A stretch of 64,000 nt of DNA from Streptomyces sp. ML-6 (lineage in GTDB: Bacteria > Actinomycetota > Actinomycetes > Streptomycetales > Streptomycetaceae), in NCBI RefSeq assembly GCF_030116705.1, contig NZ_JAOTIK010000001.1, forward strand, positions 620,001 through 684,000, read 5' to 3'. Position 1 is the first letter of the stretch, and every line of letters begins with the position of its first letter. The position numbers were made by a program, and so were the translations under genes. Positions 33,486 to 42,575 of this stretch are shown here, in pieces. The notes beneath the pieces were generated by a model. That model saw only the letters and a program-made list of their open reading frames with translations. It searched no databases and was not told the origin of the DNA.

Positions 33486-34901
33486 TCAGTGCGTGGTGCG
33501 GCTGCGTTCCGCGCAGTCGGCCAGCAGCGGCAGGGCCCGTTCCAGGCCGCCGTCGTGGTCGGCGAACGGGAGGCGCAGGTGGTGCCGGAAGCCGTCCACG
33601 GCGGAGAACGCGGGGCCGGGGACGATGAGCACGCCCGCGCGGCGGGCCAGCTGGGCGGTGGCCTCGGCGTCCGCCCAGGGGATCTCCACCCAGAGGGCGG
33701 AGCCTCCCGCCGGCCGTTCCCACCGCCAGCCGGTCCCCCGGTCGCGCAGCAGCCGTTCGGTCTCCGCCAGGCGTTCGCGCAACCGGGAGCGGCGCAGGGC
33801 ACGGGCCTCGGGCAGTTGCCGGAGCAGCTGCACGGCCACCATCTGGTCCACCACCGGGCAGGCCAGGTCGACGGACCGCTTGATGTCCGCCAGGCGGCGG
33901 ATGACGGTGGTGGAGGCGCGGATCCAGCCCAGCCGCAGGCCGCCCCAGAAGAGCTTGGACAGGGTGCCGAGGGTGGCCGTGGCTGCGGGCGGCAGCAGCC
34001 CGGCGAGGGAGACCGGTGCGGCGTCGTGGTGCAGGGCCAGTTCCGCGTAGGCGTTGTCCTCGACGGTGTACAGGCCCTGTTCGGCCAGTACGGCGGCCCA
34101 GGCGCGGCGGGTGTGCTCGGTCATGCCGCGCCCGGTGGGGTTGTGGACGGCCGGTTGCAGGTAGACCAGGCGCGGGCGGACGTGACGGGCCAGCCGGGCC
34201 AGGGCGGCGGCGTCGCCGGGGGCGGTGTCCGCGGGCAGCGGGACCAGCCGGGCGCCGCGGGCCCGTAGCGCTTCGAGGGCGCCCCGGTAGGTCGGGTCCT
34301 CCACGATCACCGTGTCACCCGGTTCGACCAGCCCCTGGGTGATCAGCCAGACGGCCTGCTGGGACCCGGCGGTCACCAGGATCTGCTCCGGGGAGGTCGG
34401 CAGGCCTGCGGCCCGGTGGTAGTCGGCGATCCCCTCGCGCAGCTCGGGCAGCCCGTACGGCAGGTATCCGTCACCGGTCAGCGCCGCGGAGAGGTCGTGG
34501 ACCGACAGGTCGCCGACCGCCTCCGCGACGGCGGGCAGGCCGTCCAGCGCGCCGCTGGACAGGTCGATGCCGCCGTCCCGGGTCCCGAAGCTGGCCAGCC
34601 GCCCCTCGGTCGCGGGTCCGCCCATCGCCCCGGAGCCCCGCAGTCGGGAGCCGCTGCCCTGCCGGCTCTCCAGCCAGCCCTCGGCCTCCAGCATCCCGAA
34701 CGCGGCGGTCACGGTGCTGCGGCTGATCCCCAGGGCCGAGGCGAGGGCGCGCTGCGAGGGGAGCAGGGTGCCCGGCGCCACGTCCCCGCGCCGGGCCAGT
34801 TCGCGCAGTGCCTGTGCCAGCAGCTGCGGCAGGGGACCGGGGCCGCCCCTGGACCATCCGGTCAGCAGACGCGACAGGCGGGTGGGAGGAATCCGGTCCA
34901 T
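33486..34901 (-). CDS. MocR-family regulator (GntR helix-turn-helix plus aminotransferase domain)
   Basis: A 471-residue protein. The N-terminal GntR winged helix (about 30-95) has LPSQRALASALGISRSTVTAAF. The rest is a class I aminotransferase-like domain with TAGSQQAVWLI, VEDPTYRGALEAL, YLQPAVHNPTGRGM and the PLP lysine in GTLSKLFWGGLRLGWI. MocR proteins such as PdxR and GabR sense PLP or amino-acid adducts. It is divergent from the Tm-1-like gene at 35006 with a spacer of 104 bp, so it probably controls that two-gene unit. Confidence 0.88.
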   Translation of the reverse strand: MDRIPPTRLSRLLTGWSRGGPGPLPQLLAQALRELARRGDVAPGTLLPSQRALASALGISRSTVTAAFGMLEAEGWLESRQGSGSRLRGSGAMGGPATEGRLASFGTRDGGIDLSSGALDGLPAVAEAVGDLSVHDLSAALTGDGYLPYGLPELREGIADYHRAAGLPTSPEQILVTAGSQQAVWLITQGLVEPGDTVIVEDPTYRGALEALRARGARLVPLPADTAPGDAAALARLARHVRPRLVYLQPAVHNPTGRGMTEHTRRAWAAVLAEQGLYTVEDNAYAELALHHDAAPVSLAGLLPPAATATLGTLSKLFWGGLRLGWIRASTTVIRRLADIKRSVDLACPVVDQMVAVQLLRQLPEARALRRSRLRERLAETERLLRDRGTGWRWERPAGGSALWVEIPWADAEATAQLARRAGVLIVPGPAFSAVDGFRHHLRLPFADHDGGLERALPLLADCAERSRTTH

Positions 34902-35005
34902 GACCCCATCATGGCCCGCCCCAGGCCAATTGCCGTCAAGTGGTCTTTGCCGCCCTCCGGTGCCCGTCCCATGATCGGGGGAACGCCGTTGCAAAGGAGC
35001 AGAAC

Positions 35006-36259
35006 ATGGCGACCGTGGTGCTCGTCGGGACGCTGGACACCAAGGGGGCGGAGTACGCGTGGCTCTCGGAGCGGCTGCGCGCGTCGGGGTGCGACGTGGT
35101 GCTGGTCGACGCCGGAGTGCTGCTCCCGCCCGCGGGCACCCCCTCGGGCGATGTCGACGCCACGACCGTCGCCCGCCGTGCCGGGTACGACCTGGAGGCG
35201 CTGCGCGCCGCCGGGGACCGGGGCGCCGCGGTGGCCGCCATGGCCCGGGGCGTCGAGCTGGTCGTCGGCGACCTGCACCGGGAGGGGCGGCTGCACGCGG
35301 TGCTGGCGGTGGCCGGCAGCGGCGGGTCGTCCATCGCCGCCCGGGCGATGCGGTCCCTGCCCGTGGGCGTCCCGAAGGTGCTGGTGTCCACCATGGCGGG
35401 CGGGGACGTGTCGCCGTACGTGGGCAGCAGCGACATCACCATGATGTACAGCGTCGTCGACGTGGCGGGCATCAACTCCTTGTCCTCGCGGATCCTGGGC
35501 AACGCGGTGGCCGCGGCGGCGGGCATGGCCCTCCACCACGAGCGGAGCCCGGACGAGCCGCAGGGCCACGGGCGCCCGCTGATCGGCGCCAGCATGTTCG
35601 GCGTCACCACCCCCGCGGTCGACGCCGCGCGGCAGCGGCTGGACGAACTCGGCTACGAGGTCCTGGTCTTCCACGCCACCGGTGCGGGCGGCCGGGCGCT
35701 GGAGAAGCTCGCCGCGGGCGGCTTCCTGGCCGGCGTACTGGACCTGACCACCACCGAACTCGCGGACGACCTGGTCGGCGGCGTGCTGAGCGCGGGCCCC
35801 GACCGGCTCACCGCGGCAGGCCGGGCCGGTCTCCCGCAGGTCGTCGCGCCCGGCGCGCTGGACATGGTCAACTTCGGTGCCCGGGAGACCGTGCCCGAGC
35901 GCTTCGCCGAGCGGCGCCTCCTCGTGCACAACCCCACCGTCACACTGATGCGCACCACCACCGAGGAGATGGCGGAGCTCGGCGGGTCCATGGGCCGGAA
36001 GCTGGCCGCGGCGCAGGGGCCGACGGCGGTCCTGTGGCCGCTGGGCGGGGTCTCCGCCGTGGACGCCCCGGGCGGTCCCTTCCACGACCCGCAGGCCGAC
36101 GCGGCCGGGCTGGCGGCCCTGCGCACCGCCCTGCGCGACAGCGCCGTCGAGCTGCGCGAGCTGGACGCCCATCTGAACGACCCGGCGTTCGCCGTCGCCG
36201 CCGCCGACCACCTGCACCGCCTGATCGGCGCCCACGGGCGCCCGGCCGCATCCGCCTGA
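35006..36259 (+). CDS. Tm-1-like ATP-binding domain protein (UPF0261)
   Basis: The protein has 417 residues. It starts VVLVGTLDTKGAEYAWLSERL and has VLAVAGSGGSSIAARAM, SSDITMMYSVVDVAGINSLS, ASMFGVTTPAVDAARQRL, VFHATGAGGRALEKL and VVAPGALDMVNFGA. All are hallmark blocks of UPF0261, the domain that forms the N-terminal, ATP-binding half of tomato Tm-1. The bacterial role is unknown. ATG at 35006 follows AAAGGAG. The downstream gene encodes the TIM-barrel half found at the C terminus of Tm-1. Confidence 0.85.
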   Translation: MATVVLVGTLDTKGAEYAWLSERLRASGCDVVLVDAGVLLPPAGTPSGDVDATTVARRAGYDLEALRAAGDRGAAVAAMARGVELVVGDLHREGRLHAVLAVAGSGGSSIAARAMRSLPVGVPKVLVSTMAGGDVSPYVGSSDITMMYSVVDVAGINSLSSRILGNAVAAAAGMALHHERSPDEPQGHGRPLIGASMFGVTTPAVDAARQRLDELGYEVLVFHATGAGGRALEKLAAGGFLAGVLDLTTTELADDLVGGVLSAGPDRLTAAGRAGLPQVVAPGALDMVNFGARETVPERFAERRLLVHNPTVTLMRTTTEEMAELGGSMGRKLAAAQGPTAVLWPLGGVSAVDAPGGPFHDPQADAAGLAALRTALRDSAVELRELDAHLNDPAFAVAAADHLHRLIGAHGRPAASA

Positions 36260-36263
36260 GCGG

Positions 36264-36317
36264 GCGGCCACCCCATACCCAGCGGCCACCCGATACCGAA
36301 CGGCCACCCGATACCGA
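36264..36317. repeat. Three tandem 18 bp repeats
   Basis: Units at 36264-36281, 36282-36299 and 36300-36317 follow the consensus GCGGCCACCCGATACCGA. The second and third differ at one base. They fill about half of the 111 bp between the two Tm-1-half genes. Confidence 0.85.
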
Positions 36318-36370
36318 GCGGACGGCCCACGCCCCGGCCGTCCGCACCACGACCGAACAGGAGCCCCACC

Positions 36371-37195
36371 GTGAACCGAAACCAGGCCCTGGCCCGCCTG
36401 ACCAAGCAGATCCACTCCGGCAAGGCCGTCATCGGCGCGGGCGCGGGAACCGGTCTGTCCGCCAAGTGCGCGGAGGCCGGCGGCGTCGACCTGCTGATCA
36501 TCTACAACTCCGGCCGTTACCGGATGGCCGGCCGGGGCTCGCTGGCGGGCCTGCTGCCCTACGGCGACGCCAACGCCATCGTGCTCGACATGGCGGGCGA
36601 GGTCCTCCCCGTGGTGCGGGACGTCCCCGTGCTCGCCGGGGTGTGCGGCACCGACCCGTTCCGGATCATGGGCAACTTCCTCGACCAGCTGAAGGCCGTC
36701 GGCTTCACGGGCGTGCAGAACTTCCCCACGGTCGGCCTGTACGACGGGAAGTTCCGCGAGAACCTGGAGGAGACCGGCATGGGCTTCGGGCTGGAGGTCG
36801 ACATGATCCGCCAGGCCCACGAACGCGATCTGCTCACCGCGCCGTACGTCTTCGACGCCGAGCAGGCCACCGAGATGGCGCGGGCCGGCGCCGACGTCCT
36901 CGTGCCGCACGTCGGGCTGACCACCAAGGGGTCCATAGGCGCCTCGACCGCGCTCACCCTCGACGAGGCCGCCGCCGCCGTGCAGGAGATGCACGACGCC
37001 GCCAAGCTCGTCAATCCCCACATCGTCGTGCTCTGCCACGGCGGCCCGATCGCCGAGCCCGAGGACGCCCGCTACATCCTGGAGCACACCTCCGGCATCG
37101 CCGGGTTCTTCGGCGCCTCGTCCATGGAGCGGCTGCCGACGGAGCGCGCCATCACCGAGCAGGCACGCGCCTTCAAGTCGCTCACGGTCGGCTGA
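36371..37195 (+). CDS. Phosphoenolpyruvate hydrolase-family TIM-barrel protein
   Basis: A 274-residue TIM barrel: [89 protein letters not shown] and [16 protein letters not shown]. It matches the TIM-barrel domain that is fused to UPF0261 in plant Tm-1 and stands alone in many bacteria. The true substrate is unknown, and the hydrolase name is by family. GTG at 36371 follows AGGAG. It is co-directional with the UPF0261 gene. Confidence 0.85.
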   Translation: MNRNQALARLTKQIHSGKAVIGAGAGTGLSAKCAEAGGVDLLIIYNSGRYRMAGRGSLAGLLPYGDANAIVLDMAGEVLPVVRDVPVLAGVCGTDPFRIMGNFLDQLKAVGFTGVQNFPTVGLYDGKFRENLEETGMGFGLEVDMIRQAHERDLLTAPYVFDAEQATEMARAGADVLVPHVGLTTKGSIGASTALTLDEAAAAVQEMHDAAKLVNPHIVVLCHGGPIAEPEDARYILEHTSGIAGFFGASSMERLPTERAITEQARAFKSLTVG

Positions 37196-37333
37196 GCGAG
37201 GCACGGGAGCACACGGCGCGGCGGTGAACACCACCTCCGCGCGCTCCCGTACACCCCAGTGCGCCGCGTACGGCGTTCCCGGGCCGGGCATCGACCAGGG
37301 GGACCACGTCGTACGTCCAGGGGGAGGTGCGCT

Positions 37334-37930
37334 GTGCACGGACCGGCGATGTCCGGGTGGCTGTTGATGGCGTTGTGCGCCCTGACGGGCGCGTCCTGCC
37401 TGTTGCGCACCCGCAACGAGACCGGGGAGGGGCTCAGGGCGGCGCGCGCGGAGGCGCTGATGGGTTTCGGCATGGCCGCCATGGCGGTGCCCGCGGCCGT
37501 CGTGCCACCGCCCGCGTGGGGATGGGCGGTGTACGCGGTGCTGTTCGGCGCGGCGTCGTTGCGCGCGTTGTGGTTCTCCCGGCACCGCGGGCACCACCGG
37601 CACCATCTGGTGGGTTCGGCGGCGATGGTCTACATGGCGTTGACGATGGCGCCCGGCGGGGCGGCGGCGCAGGGCGGGCCCGGTGGGCACGCGGGCCACG
37701 GCACAGCGGCCGCGGCGGGTGGAATTCCTTTGCTGACCGGGCTGTTGCTGGCCTACTACGCGGTGTACGTGGTGCGGTCGGGGGCCCGGCTGATACCCGT
37801 GGCCGCCGCGTCGGGCGGGGGCGACGGCGGTGGTCCGGCGAAGGGCGGATGGGGGGCACGGCCCGAACTGGCGCTCGCCTGCCGACTGGCGATGGGGATG
37901 GCCATGTTCGCGATGCTGCTCGCTCTGTGA
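37334..37930 (+). CDS. DUF5134 domain membrane protein
   Basis: A 198-residue membrane protein with about five hydrophobic helices and a His/Gly-rich loop (GGPGGHAGHGTAA). MGFGMAAMAVPAAVVPP and LAYYAVYVVRSG are typical of DUF5134. The function is unknown. The Met/His-rich character makes metal handling conceivable, but this is inference. GTG at 37334 has GGGGAGGTG six bases upstream. It precedes an M56 peptidase gene on the same strand with an 85 bp gap. Confidence 0.75.
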   Translation: MHGPAMSGWLLMALCALTGASCLLRTRNETGEGLRAARAEALMGFGMAAMAVPAAVVPPPAWGWAVYAVLFGAASLRALWFSRHRGHHRHHLVGSAAMVYMALTMAPGGAAAQGGPGGHAGHGTAAAAGGIPLLTGLLLAYYAVYVVRSGARLIPVAAASGGGDGGGPAKGGWGARPELALACRLAMGMAMFAMLLAL

Positions 37931-38015
37931 GACGTGGGACGCGGCAAACCGTGGCGTGCGTCACTTGCCGTGCAGAGCCATACCCGTGGGTACCGCGCCC
38001 TCATAGGCTGACGCC

Positions 38016-38951
38016 ATGTTGGTCTCCCTGGTGCTGCTGTCGCTCGGTGCACTGGCTGCCGTCCTGACCCCGCGGCTGATGGCGCGGGCCCGGTGGCCGG
38101 AGCGCGAGCCCGTGGTGGCGCTGTGGGTGTGGCAGTGCGTGGTGGCCGGGGTGCTGCTCTCCTTCGCGCTCGCCATGACGTTCAGCGCGGCGGCGGCCTG
38201 GCAGGCCGTGCGCGGCCATGTCTTCGCACCGGCGCCGCGGGCCGTGGTGGACGCGTACGCACTGGGCGGACACGGGCAGTGGTCCGCCGTCATGGCCGTG
38301 CTGCTGGCGCTCGGCGGGGTGTGGTCCGCGGTGATGCTGGCCCGGGAGATCCACCGGGCCCAGGCGCGTCGTCGGCAGCGGCGGGCCGAACTGCGGCTGC
38401 GGGCCCCGTTGCTGCCCGGCGAGGAGCCCGGCAGCGGCCGTCTCGTCGTGCTGGAGGGGAAGCGTCCGGACGCCTGGTGGCTGCCGGGTGCCGCGCCCCA
38501 ACTGGTGATCACCACCGCGGCACTCAGCCGCCTGAAAGGCCATCAGCTCGATGCGGTGCTGGCGCACGAGCAGGGGCACGCGAAGGCCCGGCACGACTGG
38601 CTGCTGCACTGTTCCGGCGCGCTCGCGACCGGATTTCCGCAGGTGCCGGTGTTCGCGGCCTTCCGGGACGAGATGCACCGGCTGGTCGAACTGGCCGCGG
38701 ACGACGTGGCGTCGCGGCGTTTCGGACGGCTGACGGTCGCGCTCGCCCTGGTGGAACTCAACGAGGACCGGGGCGTGTTCGGCCCCGGCCCGGCGCCGGA
38801 CGCCGAGCTGCCGCTGCGGGTGAACCGTCTGCTGACCCCGGTGGAGCGGCTCACGGCCGGCCGCCGGCTCCGGCTGACCGCAGCGGCCACGCTGGTACCG
38901 GCGGTTCCGCTGCTGGTGGCCTTCCTGCCGGGACTCAGCGCCCTGGGATAG
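38016..38951 (+). CDS. M56 family membrane metallopeptidase
   Basis: A 311-residue membrane protease. N-terminal helices cover about 1-110, and the cytosolic zinc site has HEQGH at residues 184-188 (AHEQGHAKARHDWLLH) and a third-ligand segment ELAADDVA near 225. A final helix is at about 290-308. The short BlaR1/MecR1-like group without a sensor domain is common in Streptomyces, often beside a BlaI repressor. I see no BlaI here. The substrate is unknown. Confidence 0.88.
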   Translation: MLVSLVLLSLGALAAVLTPRLMARARWPEREPVVALWVWQCVVAGVLLSFALAMTFSAAAAWQAVRGHVFAPAPRAVVDAYALGGHGQWSAVMAVLLALGGVWSAVMLAREIHRAQARRRQRRAELRLRAPLLPGEEPGSGRLVVLEGKRPDAWWLPGAAPQLVITTAALSRLKGHQLDAVLAHEQGHAKARHDWLLHCSGALATGFPQVPVFAAFRDEMHRLVELAADDVASRRFGRLTVALALVELNEDRGVFGPGPAPDAELPLRVNRLLTPVERLTAGRRLRLTAAATLVPAVPLLVAFLPGLSALG

Positions 38952-38983
38952 CCCGGACGCCGTTCTTCCGCGAAGATCGCCCC

Positions 38984-39697
38984 ATGTCGACGGCAACCCC
39001 GACGCCCGCCCGGTCCGCCGGGAAGCGTCCTCGTGTCACACCCTTCTCGGTCGGCGCGGTCTGCGCGGTCCTCGGCCTGGCGCTGCTGGTCCTCGTCGCC
39101 GCCCGCTGGTCGCCGCTGATGGGGGCGGACCGTACGGTCGCGGTCTCGCTGCACCGCAGAGCGGTGGCCGAACCCGGGCTCGTCCACGTGAACCGGATTC
39201 TCAGCGACTGGGTGTGGGATCCGTGGACGATGCGCATCCTGATCGCGGTGGCCGTGGTGGCGCTGTGGTGGCAGGGGGCGCGGCTGCTCGCGGGCTGGGT
39301 GGCGGTGACGAGCCTGCTGTCCACCCTGCTCCAGCAGGGGCTGAAGGCCGCGGTCGGCCGGGAGCGGCCCCAGTGGCCCGATCCGGTGGACAGTGCCCAC
39401 TACGCGGCGTTCCCGTCCGGCCACGCGATGACCGCGACGGTGAGTTGCGGCCTGTTGCTCTGGCTGCTGCACCGGCACGGGACGGGGGGCGGGCCGTGGT
39501 GGACGGCGCTGGTGGTGGCCTCCGTCTCGGTGATCGGGGTGGGGCTCACCCGGCTCTACCTCGGTGTGCACTGGATGAGCGACGTGCTGGGCGGGTGGCT
39601 GCTGGGAGTGGCCCTGGTGGGGTTCTCGATCGCCGGGTTCGTACGCCATGAGCGCCGCGACCGCGCCGCTCATGAAGCCCTGCGGCACCGCTTCTGA
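38984..39697 (+). CDS. Phosphatase PAP2 family membrane protein
   Basis: A 237-residue membrane phosphatase with all three PAP2 motifs: KAAVGRERP (about 121-129), PSGH (144-147) and R190 to D200 in TRLYLGVHWMSDVLGG, which includes the nucleophilic His. About six helices are present. Substrates may be undecaprenyl pyrophosphate or phosphatidic acid. ATG at 38984 lies 33 bp after the M56 gene, so co-transcription is likely. Confidence 0.9.
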   Translation: MSTATPTPARSAGKRPRVTPFSVGAVCAVLGLALLVLVAARWSPLMGADRTVAVSLHRRAVAEPGLVHVNRILSDWVWDPWTMRILIAVAVVALWWQGARLLAGWVAVTSLLSTLLQQGLKAAVGRERPQWPDPVDSAHYAAFPSGHAMTATVSCGLLLWLLHRHGTGGGPWWTALVVASVSVIGVGLTRLYLGVHWMSDVLGGWLLGVALVGFSIAGFVRHERRDRAAHEALRHRF

Positions 39698-39792
39698 AGC
39701 CGTGCCGCACCGCCCCTGGCCGCGGGGCCGGGAGGCGGCGCCGCCCCGGGCCGCCTTGTCGCGTTACTCCCCGACCGGGGAGGATCGCCTTC

Positions 39793-40494
39793 ATGCAGAT
39801 CAAGGGTGTGCTCTTCGACTTCTCCGGGACCCTCTTCCGTATCGAGCCGGTCCGTTCCTGGTTGCGCGCGGTCCTCGTGGAGCGGGGGGTGACGGTGGAC
39901 GAGGCCGACTTCGAGCGGCACGTGCGGGAGCTGGAGGCCGCCGGAGCGCTGCCGGGCGGCCCGTCCCCCCGGCACGTCCCCGCCGGGCTCGCGGCCGGGT
40001 GGGCCGCCCGCGACGAGAGCGCGGAACTGCACCGGGAGGTGTACACGGCCCTGGCCCGGCAGGTGGACCTGCCGGATCCGGGGCTGTACGACGCGCTGTA
40101 CGAGCGGCACAGGTCGCCCGATGCCTGGCGGCCCTACCCGGACGCCGCGGAGGTGCTCGGCGCGCTGAGTGCCGCCGGGGTCCGGATCGGCGTGGTCAGC
40201 AACATCGGCTGGGACCTGCGGCCGGTCTTCCGGGCCCACGGGCTGGACGCCCCGGTCGACGCGTACGTCCTGTCGTACGAGCACGGCATCCAGAAGCCGG
40301 ACCCACGACTCTTCCACACCGCCTGCACACTTCTCGGACTGGATCCGACGGATGTGGTGATGGTCGGCGACGACCGGCACGCGGACGGCGGGGCGGCGGC
40401 GCTGGGCTGTGACGTACGCTTCGTACGGCATCTGCCGGTGGAGGAGCGGCCCGACGGACTGCGGACGCTCGAACTGGTACCGGGCGTTGCCTGA
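39793..40494 (+). CDS. HAD family hydrolase
   Basis: A 233-residue HAD protein. Motif I is FDFSGTLF, with the nucleophilic Asp but Ser instead of the usual acid/base Asp two residues later. Motif II is VVSNIGWD, motif III is the Lys of IQKPDPRLFH and motif IV is VMVGDDRHADGG. The cap domain lies between about 15 and 110. Ser in motif I could alter phosphatase efficiency or reflect non-phosphatase chemistry. The substrate is unknown. Monocistronic in appearance. Confidence 0.85.
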   Translation: MQIKGVLFDFSGTLFRIEPVRSWLRAVLVERGVTVDEADFERHVRELEAAGALPGGPSPRHVPAGLAAGWAARDESAELHREVYTALARQVDLPDPGLYDALYERHRSPDAWRPYPDAAEVLGALSAAGVRIGVVSNIGWDLRPVFRAHGLDAPVDAYVLSYEHGIQKPDPRLFHTACTLLGLDPTDVVMVGDDRHADGGAAALGCDVRFVRHLPVEERPDGLRTLELVPGVA

Positions 40495-40563
40495 CACACA
40501 TGTGAGAGATGTCCCTGACGCCCAATGGGTCGGATTAACACATCGTGGCCTTAGCCTGTATGC

Positions 40564-40743
40564 ATGTCCCGTTCTCCATGCTCCTCCGATTCCACGCGTA
40601 CCGCCGCCGTGGTGAACGAAGAAATTCGCGATCTCTGGCAGCGCTCGGGCGGCTGTCTGTCCCCGGAGGACGAGGAGCAGTACCAGCGGTTGCTGGTGGA
40701 GTGGGCCGCGGCGACGCACGGAAGCACCCGGTCCGCCGCCTGA
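40564..40743 (+). CDS. Small conserved hypothetical protein (59 aa)
   Basis: An open frame of 59 codons: a Ser-rich start, then VVNEEIRDLWQRSGG and LSPEDEEQYQRLLVEWAAA. The C-terminal two-thirds looks like two amphipathic helices. No ribosome binding site is seen; TAGCCTGT at 40552-40559 could be a -10 element, so the message may be leaderless. From general impression similar short proteins occur across Streptomyces, but I cannot name a family. A GTG inside the frame at 40612 is a possible shorter start. Confidence 0.5.
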   Translation: MSRSPCSSDSTRTAAVVNEEIRDLWQRSGGCLSPEDEEQYQRLLVEWAAATHGSTRSAA

Positions 40744-40876
40744 TCCCGCCCTTCCGGCGGCGACGGCGTACGGCCCCGGCCGCGCCCGGCGGCCCCGCGG
40801 TGGCCGTCGGCGTGCCGCCGGGCGGGAGTTCCCTGCGGCACGCCTCGGTCACGCGGGGGAACCGAACGGTTCCTCC

Positions 40877-40894
40877 GGGCCGACCGGTCGGCCC
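40877..40894. terminator. Perfect 18 bp palindrome near the LVIVD gene stop
   Basis: GGGCCGACCGGTCGGCCC is a perfect palindrome 11 bp beyond the stop of the minus-strand LVIVD gene. It may contribute to termination, although a stem without a loop could equally be a protein site. Confidence 0.4.
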
Positions 40895-40905
40895 GTGGCC
40901 GTCGG

Positions 40906-42396
40906 TCAGCGGTCGAAGTAGTCCGGCTGTGTCTGGACGTTGAGTTCGTCCAGCCGCACCCGCTTCGCCGGGTCGGTCCGCCGGTCGTCGAGCTTCAGGA
41001 CGTCGAGGCCCTTGGCGATGTCGTTGGAGTAGATGTAGCCGTTGTAGTAGTACGCCGACCAGGGGCCGGCCGTGGTGACGGCGTCGGTGGTGACGGGGCC
41101 GCGCTCGAAGTAGCCGATCTCCTTCGGCTTCGACGAGTCGGTGAAGTCCCACACCGAGACCCCGCCCTGGTACCAGGCCTGGACCATCAGGTCGCGGCCC
41201 TTGACCGGGATGATCGAGCCGTTGTGGGCGACGCAGACCTCGGTGTCGGCCTGGGGGCGATCGATCTTGAAGTAGCTGCGGAAGACCAGCCTGCGGTGGT
41301 CTCCCCGGCCGACGATGTCGTAGATCCCGTTGGCTCCGCGATCCGGGCCGACCTCGTCGTTGCAGGTGGCCGCGCCACCACCGCCGAGCTCATCGGTGAA
41401 GACGACCTTGTCCGTCCTCTGGTTGAACGTCGCCGAGTGCCAGAACGCGAAGTTCACGTTGTCCTGCACCCGGTCGATGATCCTCGGGTTCTCCGGGTCC
41501 TCGATGGAGAACAGCAGGCCGTCCCCCATGCAGGCACCGGCGGCCAGGTCCTTCGAGGGCAGCACGGTGATGTCGTGGCAGCCGGTGGTCCTGGAGACGC
41601 CCGGGTTGGTCGGGGCGCCCGGGTTGCCGCCGTCCGGGAAGAGCACCGGGAAGTTCACGACCGCGGCCTTCTCGGGTGCGTGGCGCGGCACCTTGATGAC
41701 GGAGATCCCGTCGTGCGGGGGCCTGCAGTCCGGGAACGTCTCGCTCGGCGAGTACGAGGAGACGTACACGTACACGTTCCTGCGTTCGGGCACCAGGGTG
41801 TGGGTGTGCGAGCCGCAGGCGGTCTCGACCGCGGCGACGTACTTCGGGTTGCGCTTGTCGCTGATGTCGAAGACCTTCATGCCCTCCCATGAGGACTTCT
41901 CCGTGGCGGGCTGGGTGGTGCTGGTGCAGGAGTCGTCGCTGCGCGAGGAGTCGGTGGACAGGAAGAGCAGGTCGCCCGAGACCGAGATGTCGTTCTGCGA
42001 GCCGGGGCAGAGGACCTGCGAGACCGTCTTCGGGGACTTCGGGTTGCTGATGTCGAAGATCCGGAAGCCGTCGTAGTTCCCCGCGTAGGCGTACTTCCCC
42101 TGGAAGGCCAGGTCCGTGTTCAGTCCCTTGAGCGCGTCCTTGGGGACGTTGGCGAGGTGGGTGATGTTGCCGCTGTGGATCACCTCGTCCACACCGGGTA
42201 CCTCGCCGCTCCTGATGGCGGCCTCGGCCTCGGCCTGTTGGGCGGTGGAGGCATCGGTGCGGGCCGTGGACGTGTCACCGGGGTCGGGCGTGGCGGCCGC
42301 GGGTCCGGCCGTCAGCAGAGTGGCCAGCAGGCCGGCGGCCGCCGCCACCACACCCAGCTGTCTGCGCCGTGCCGGGTTCGTACGCAACGAAATCAC
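40906..42396 (-). CDS. Secreted LVIVD-repeat beta-propeller protein
   Basis: A 496-residue exported protein. The N-terminal signal peptide is basic then hydrophobic (RRRQLGVVAAAAGLLATLLT, cleavage likely after AAA near residue 36). The mature part has repeated LVIVD-like blades: AYAGNYDGFRIFDISNPKSP, GMKVFDISDKRNPKYVA, LLFSIEDPENPRIIDRV and GVSVWDFTDSSKPKEIGYF. Cysteine pairs suggest disulfides. The function is unknown. GTG at 42396 follows GGGAGGA. It is divergent from a DUF305 lipoprotein, and the two are often neighbours in Streptomyces in my recollection. Confidence 0.85.
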   Translation of the reverse strand: MISLRTNPARRRQLGVVAAAAGLLATLLTAGPAAATPDPGDTSTARTDASTAQQAEAEAAIRSGEVPGVDEVIHSGNITHLANVPKDALKGLNTDLAFQGKYAYAGNYDGFRIFDISNPKSPKTVSQVLCPGSQNDISVSGDLLFLSTDSSRSDDSCTSTTQPATEKSSWEGMKVFDISDKRNPKYVAAVETACGSHTHTLVPERRNVYVYVSSYSPSETFPDCRPPHDGISVIKVPRHAPEKAAVVNFPVLFPDGGNPGAPTNPGVSRTTGCHDITVLPSKDLAAGACMGDGLLFSIEDPENPRIIDRVQDNVNFAFWHSATFNQRTDKVVFTDELGGGGAATCNDEVGPDRGANGIYDIVGRGDHRRLVFRSYFKIDRPQADTEVCVAHNGSIIPVKGRDLMVQAWYQGGVSVWDFTDSSKPKEIGYFERGPVTTDAVTTAGPWSAYYYNGYIYSNDIAKGLDVLKLDDRRTDPAKRVRLDELNVQTQPDYFDR

Positions 42397-42575
42397 TTGC
42401 GTCCTCCCATGTGTCCGAACGTAGTTGAACGGTTCACGGTCCCCGGCAGTATGGTCCTTCCCGCGATGATCCCGACAGATGGCGACGGAGACGTGCCGAA
42501 AGTTTCCGGTCGCCGTCACGAGGAAGCGTGTCAGCACGGCCACAACCGACCCATGGGGCAATGGAGGTCCACTTG

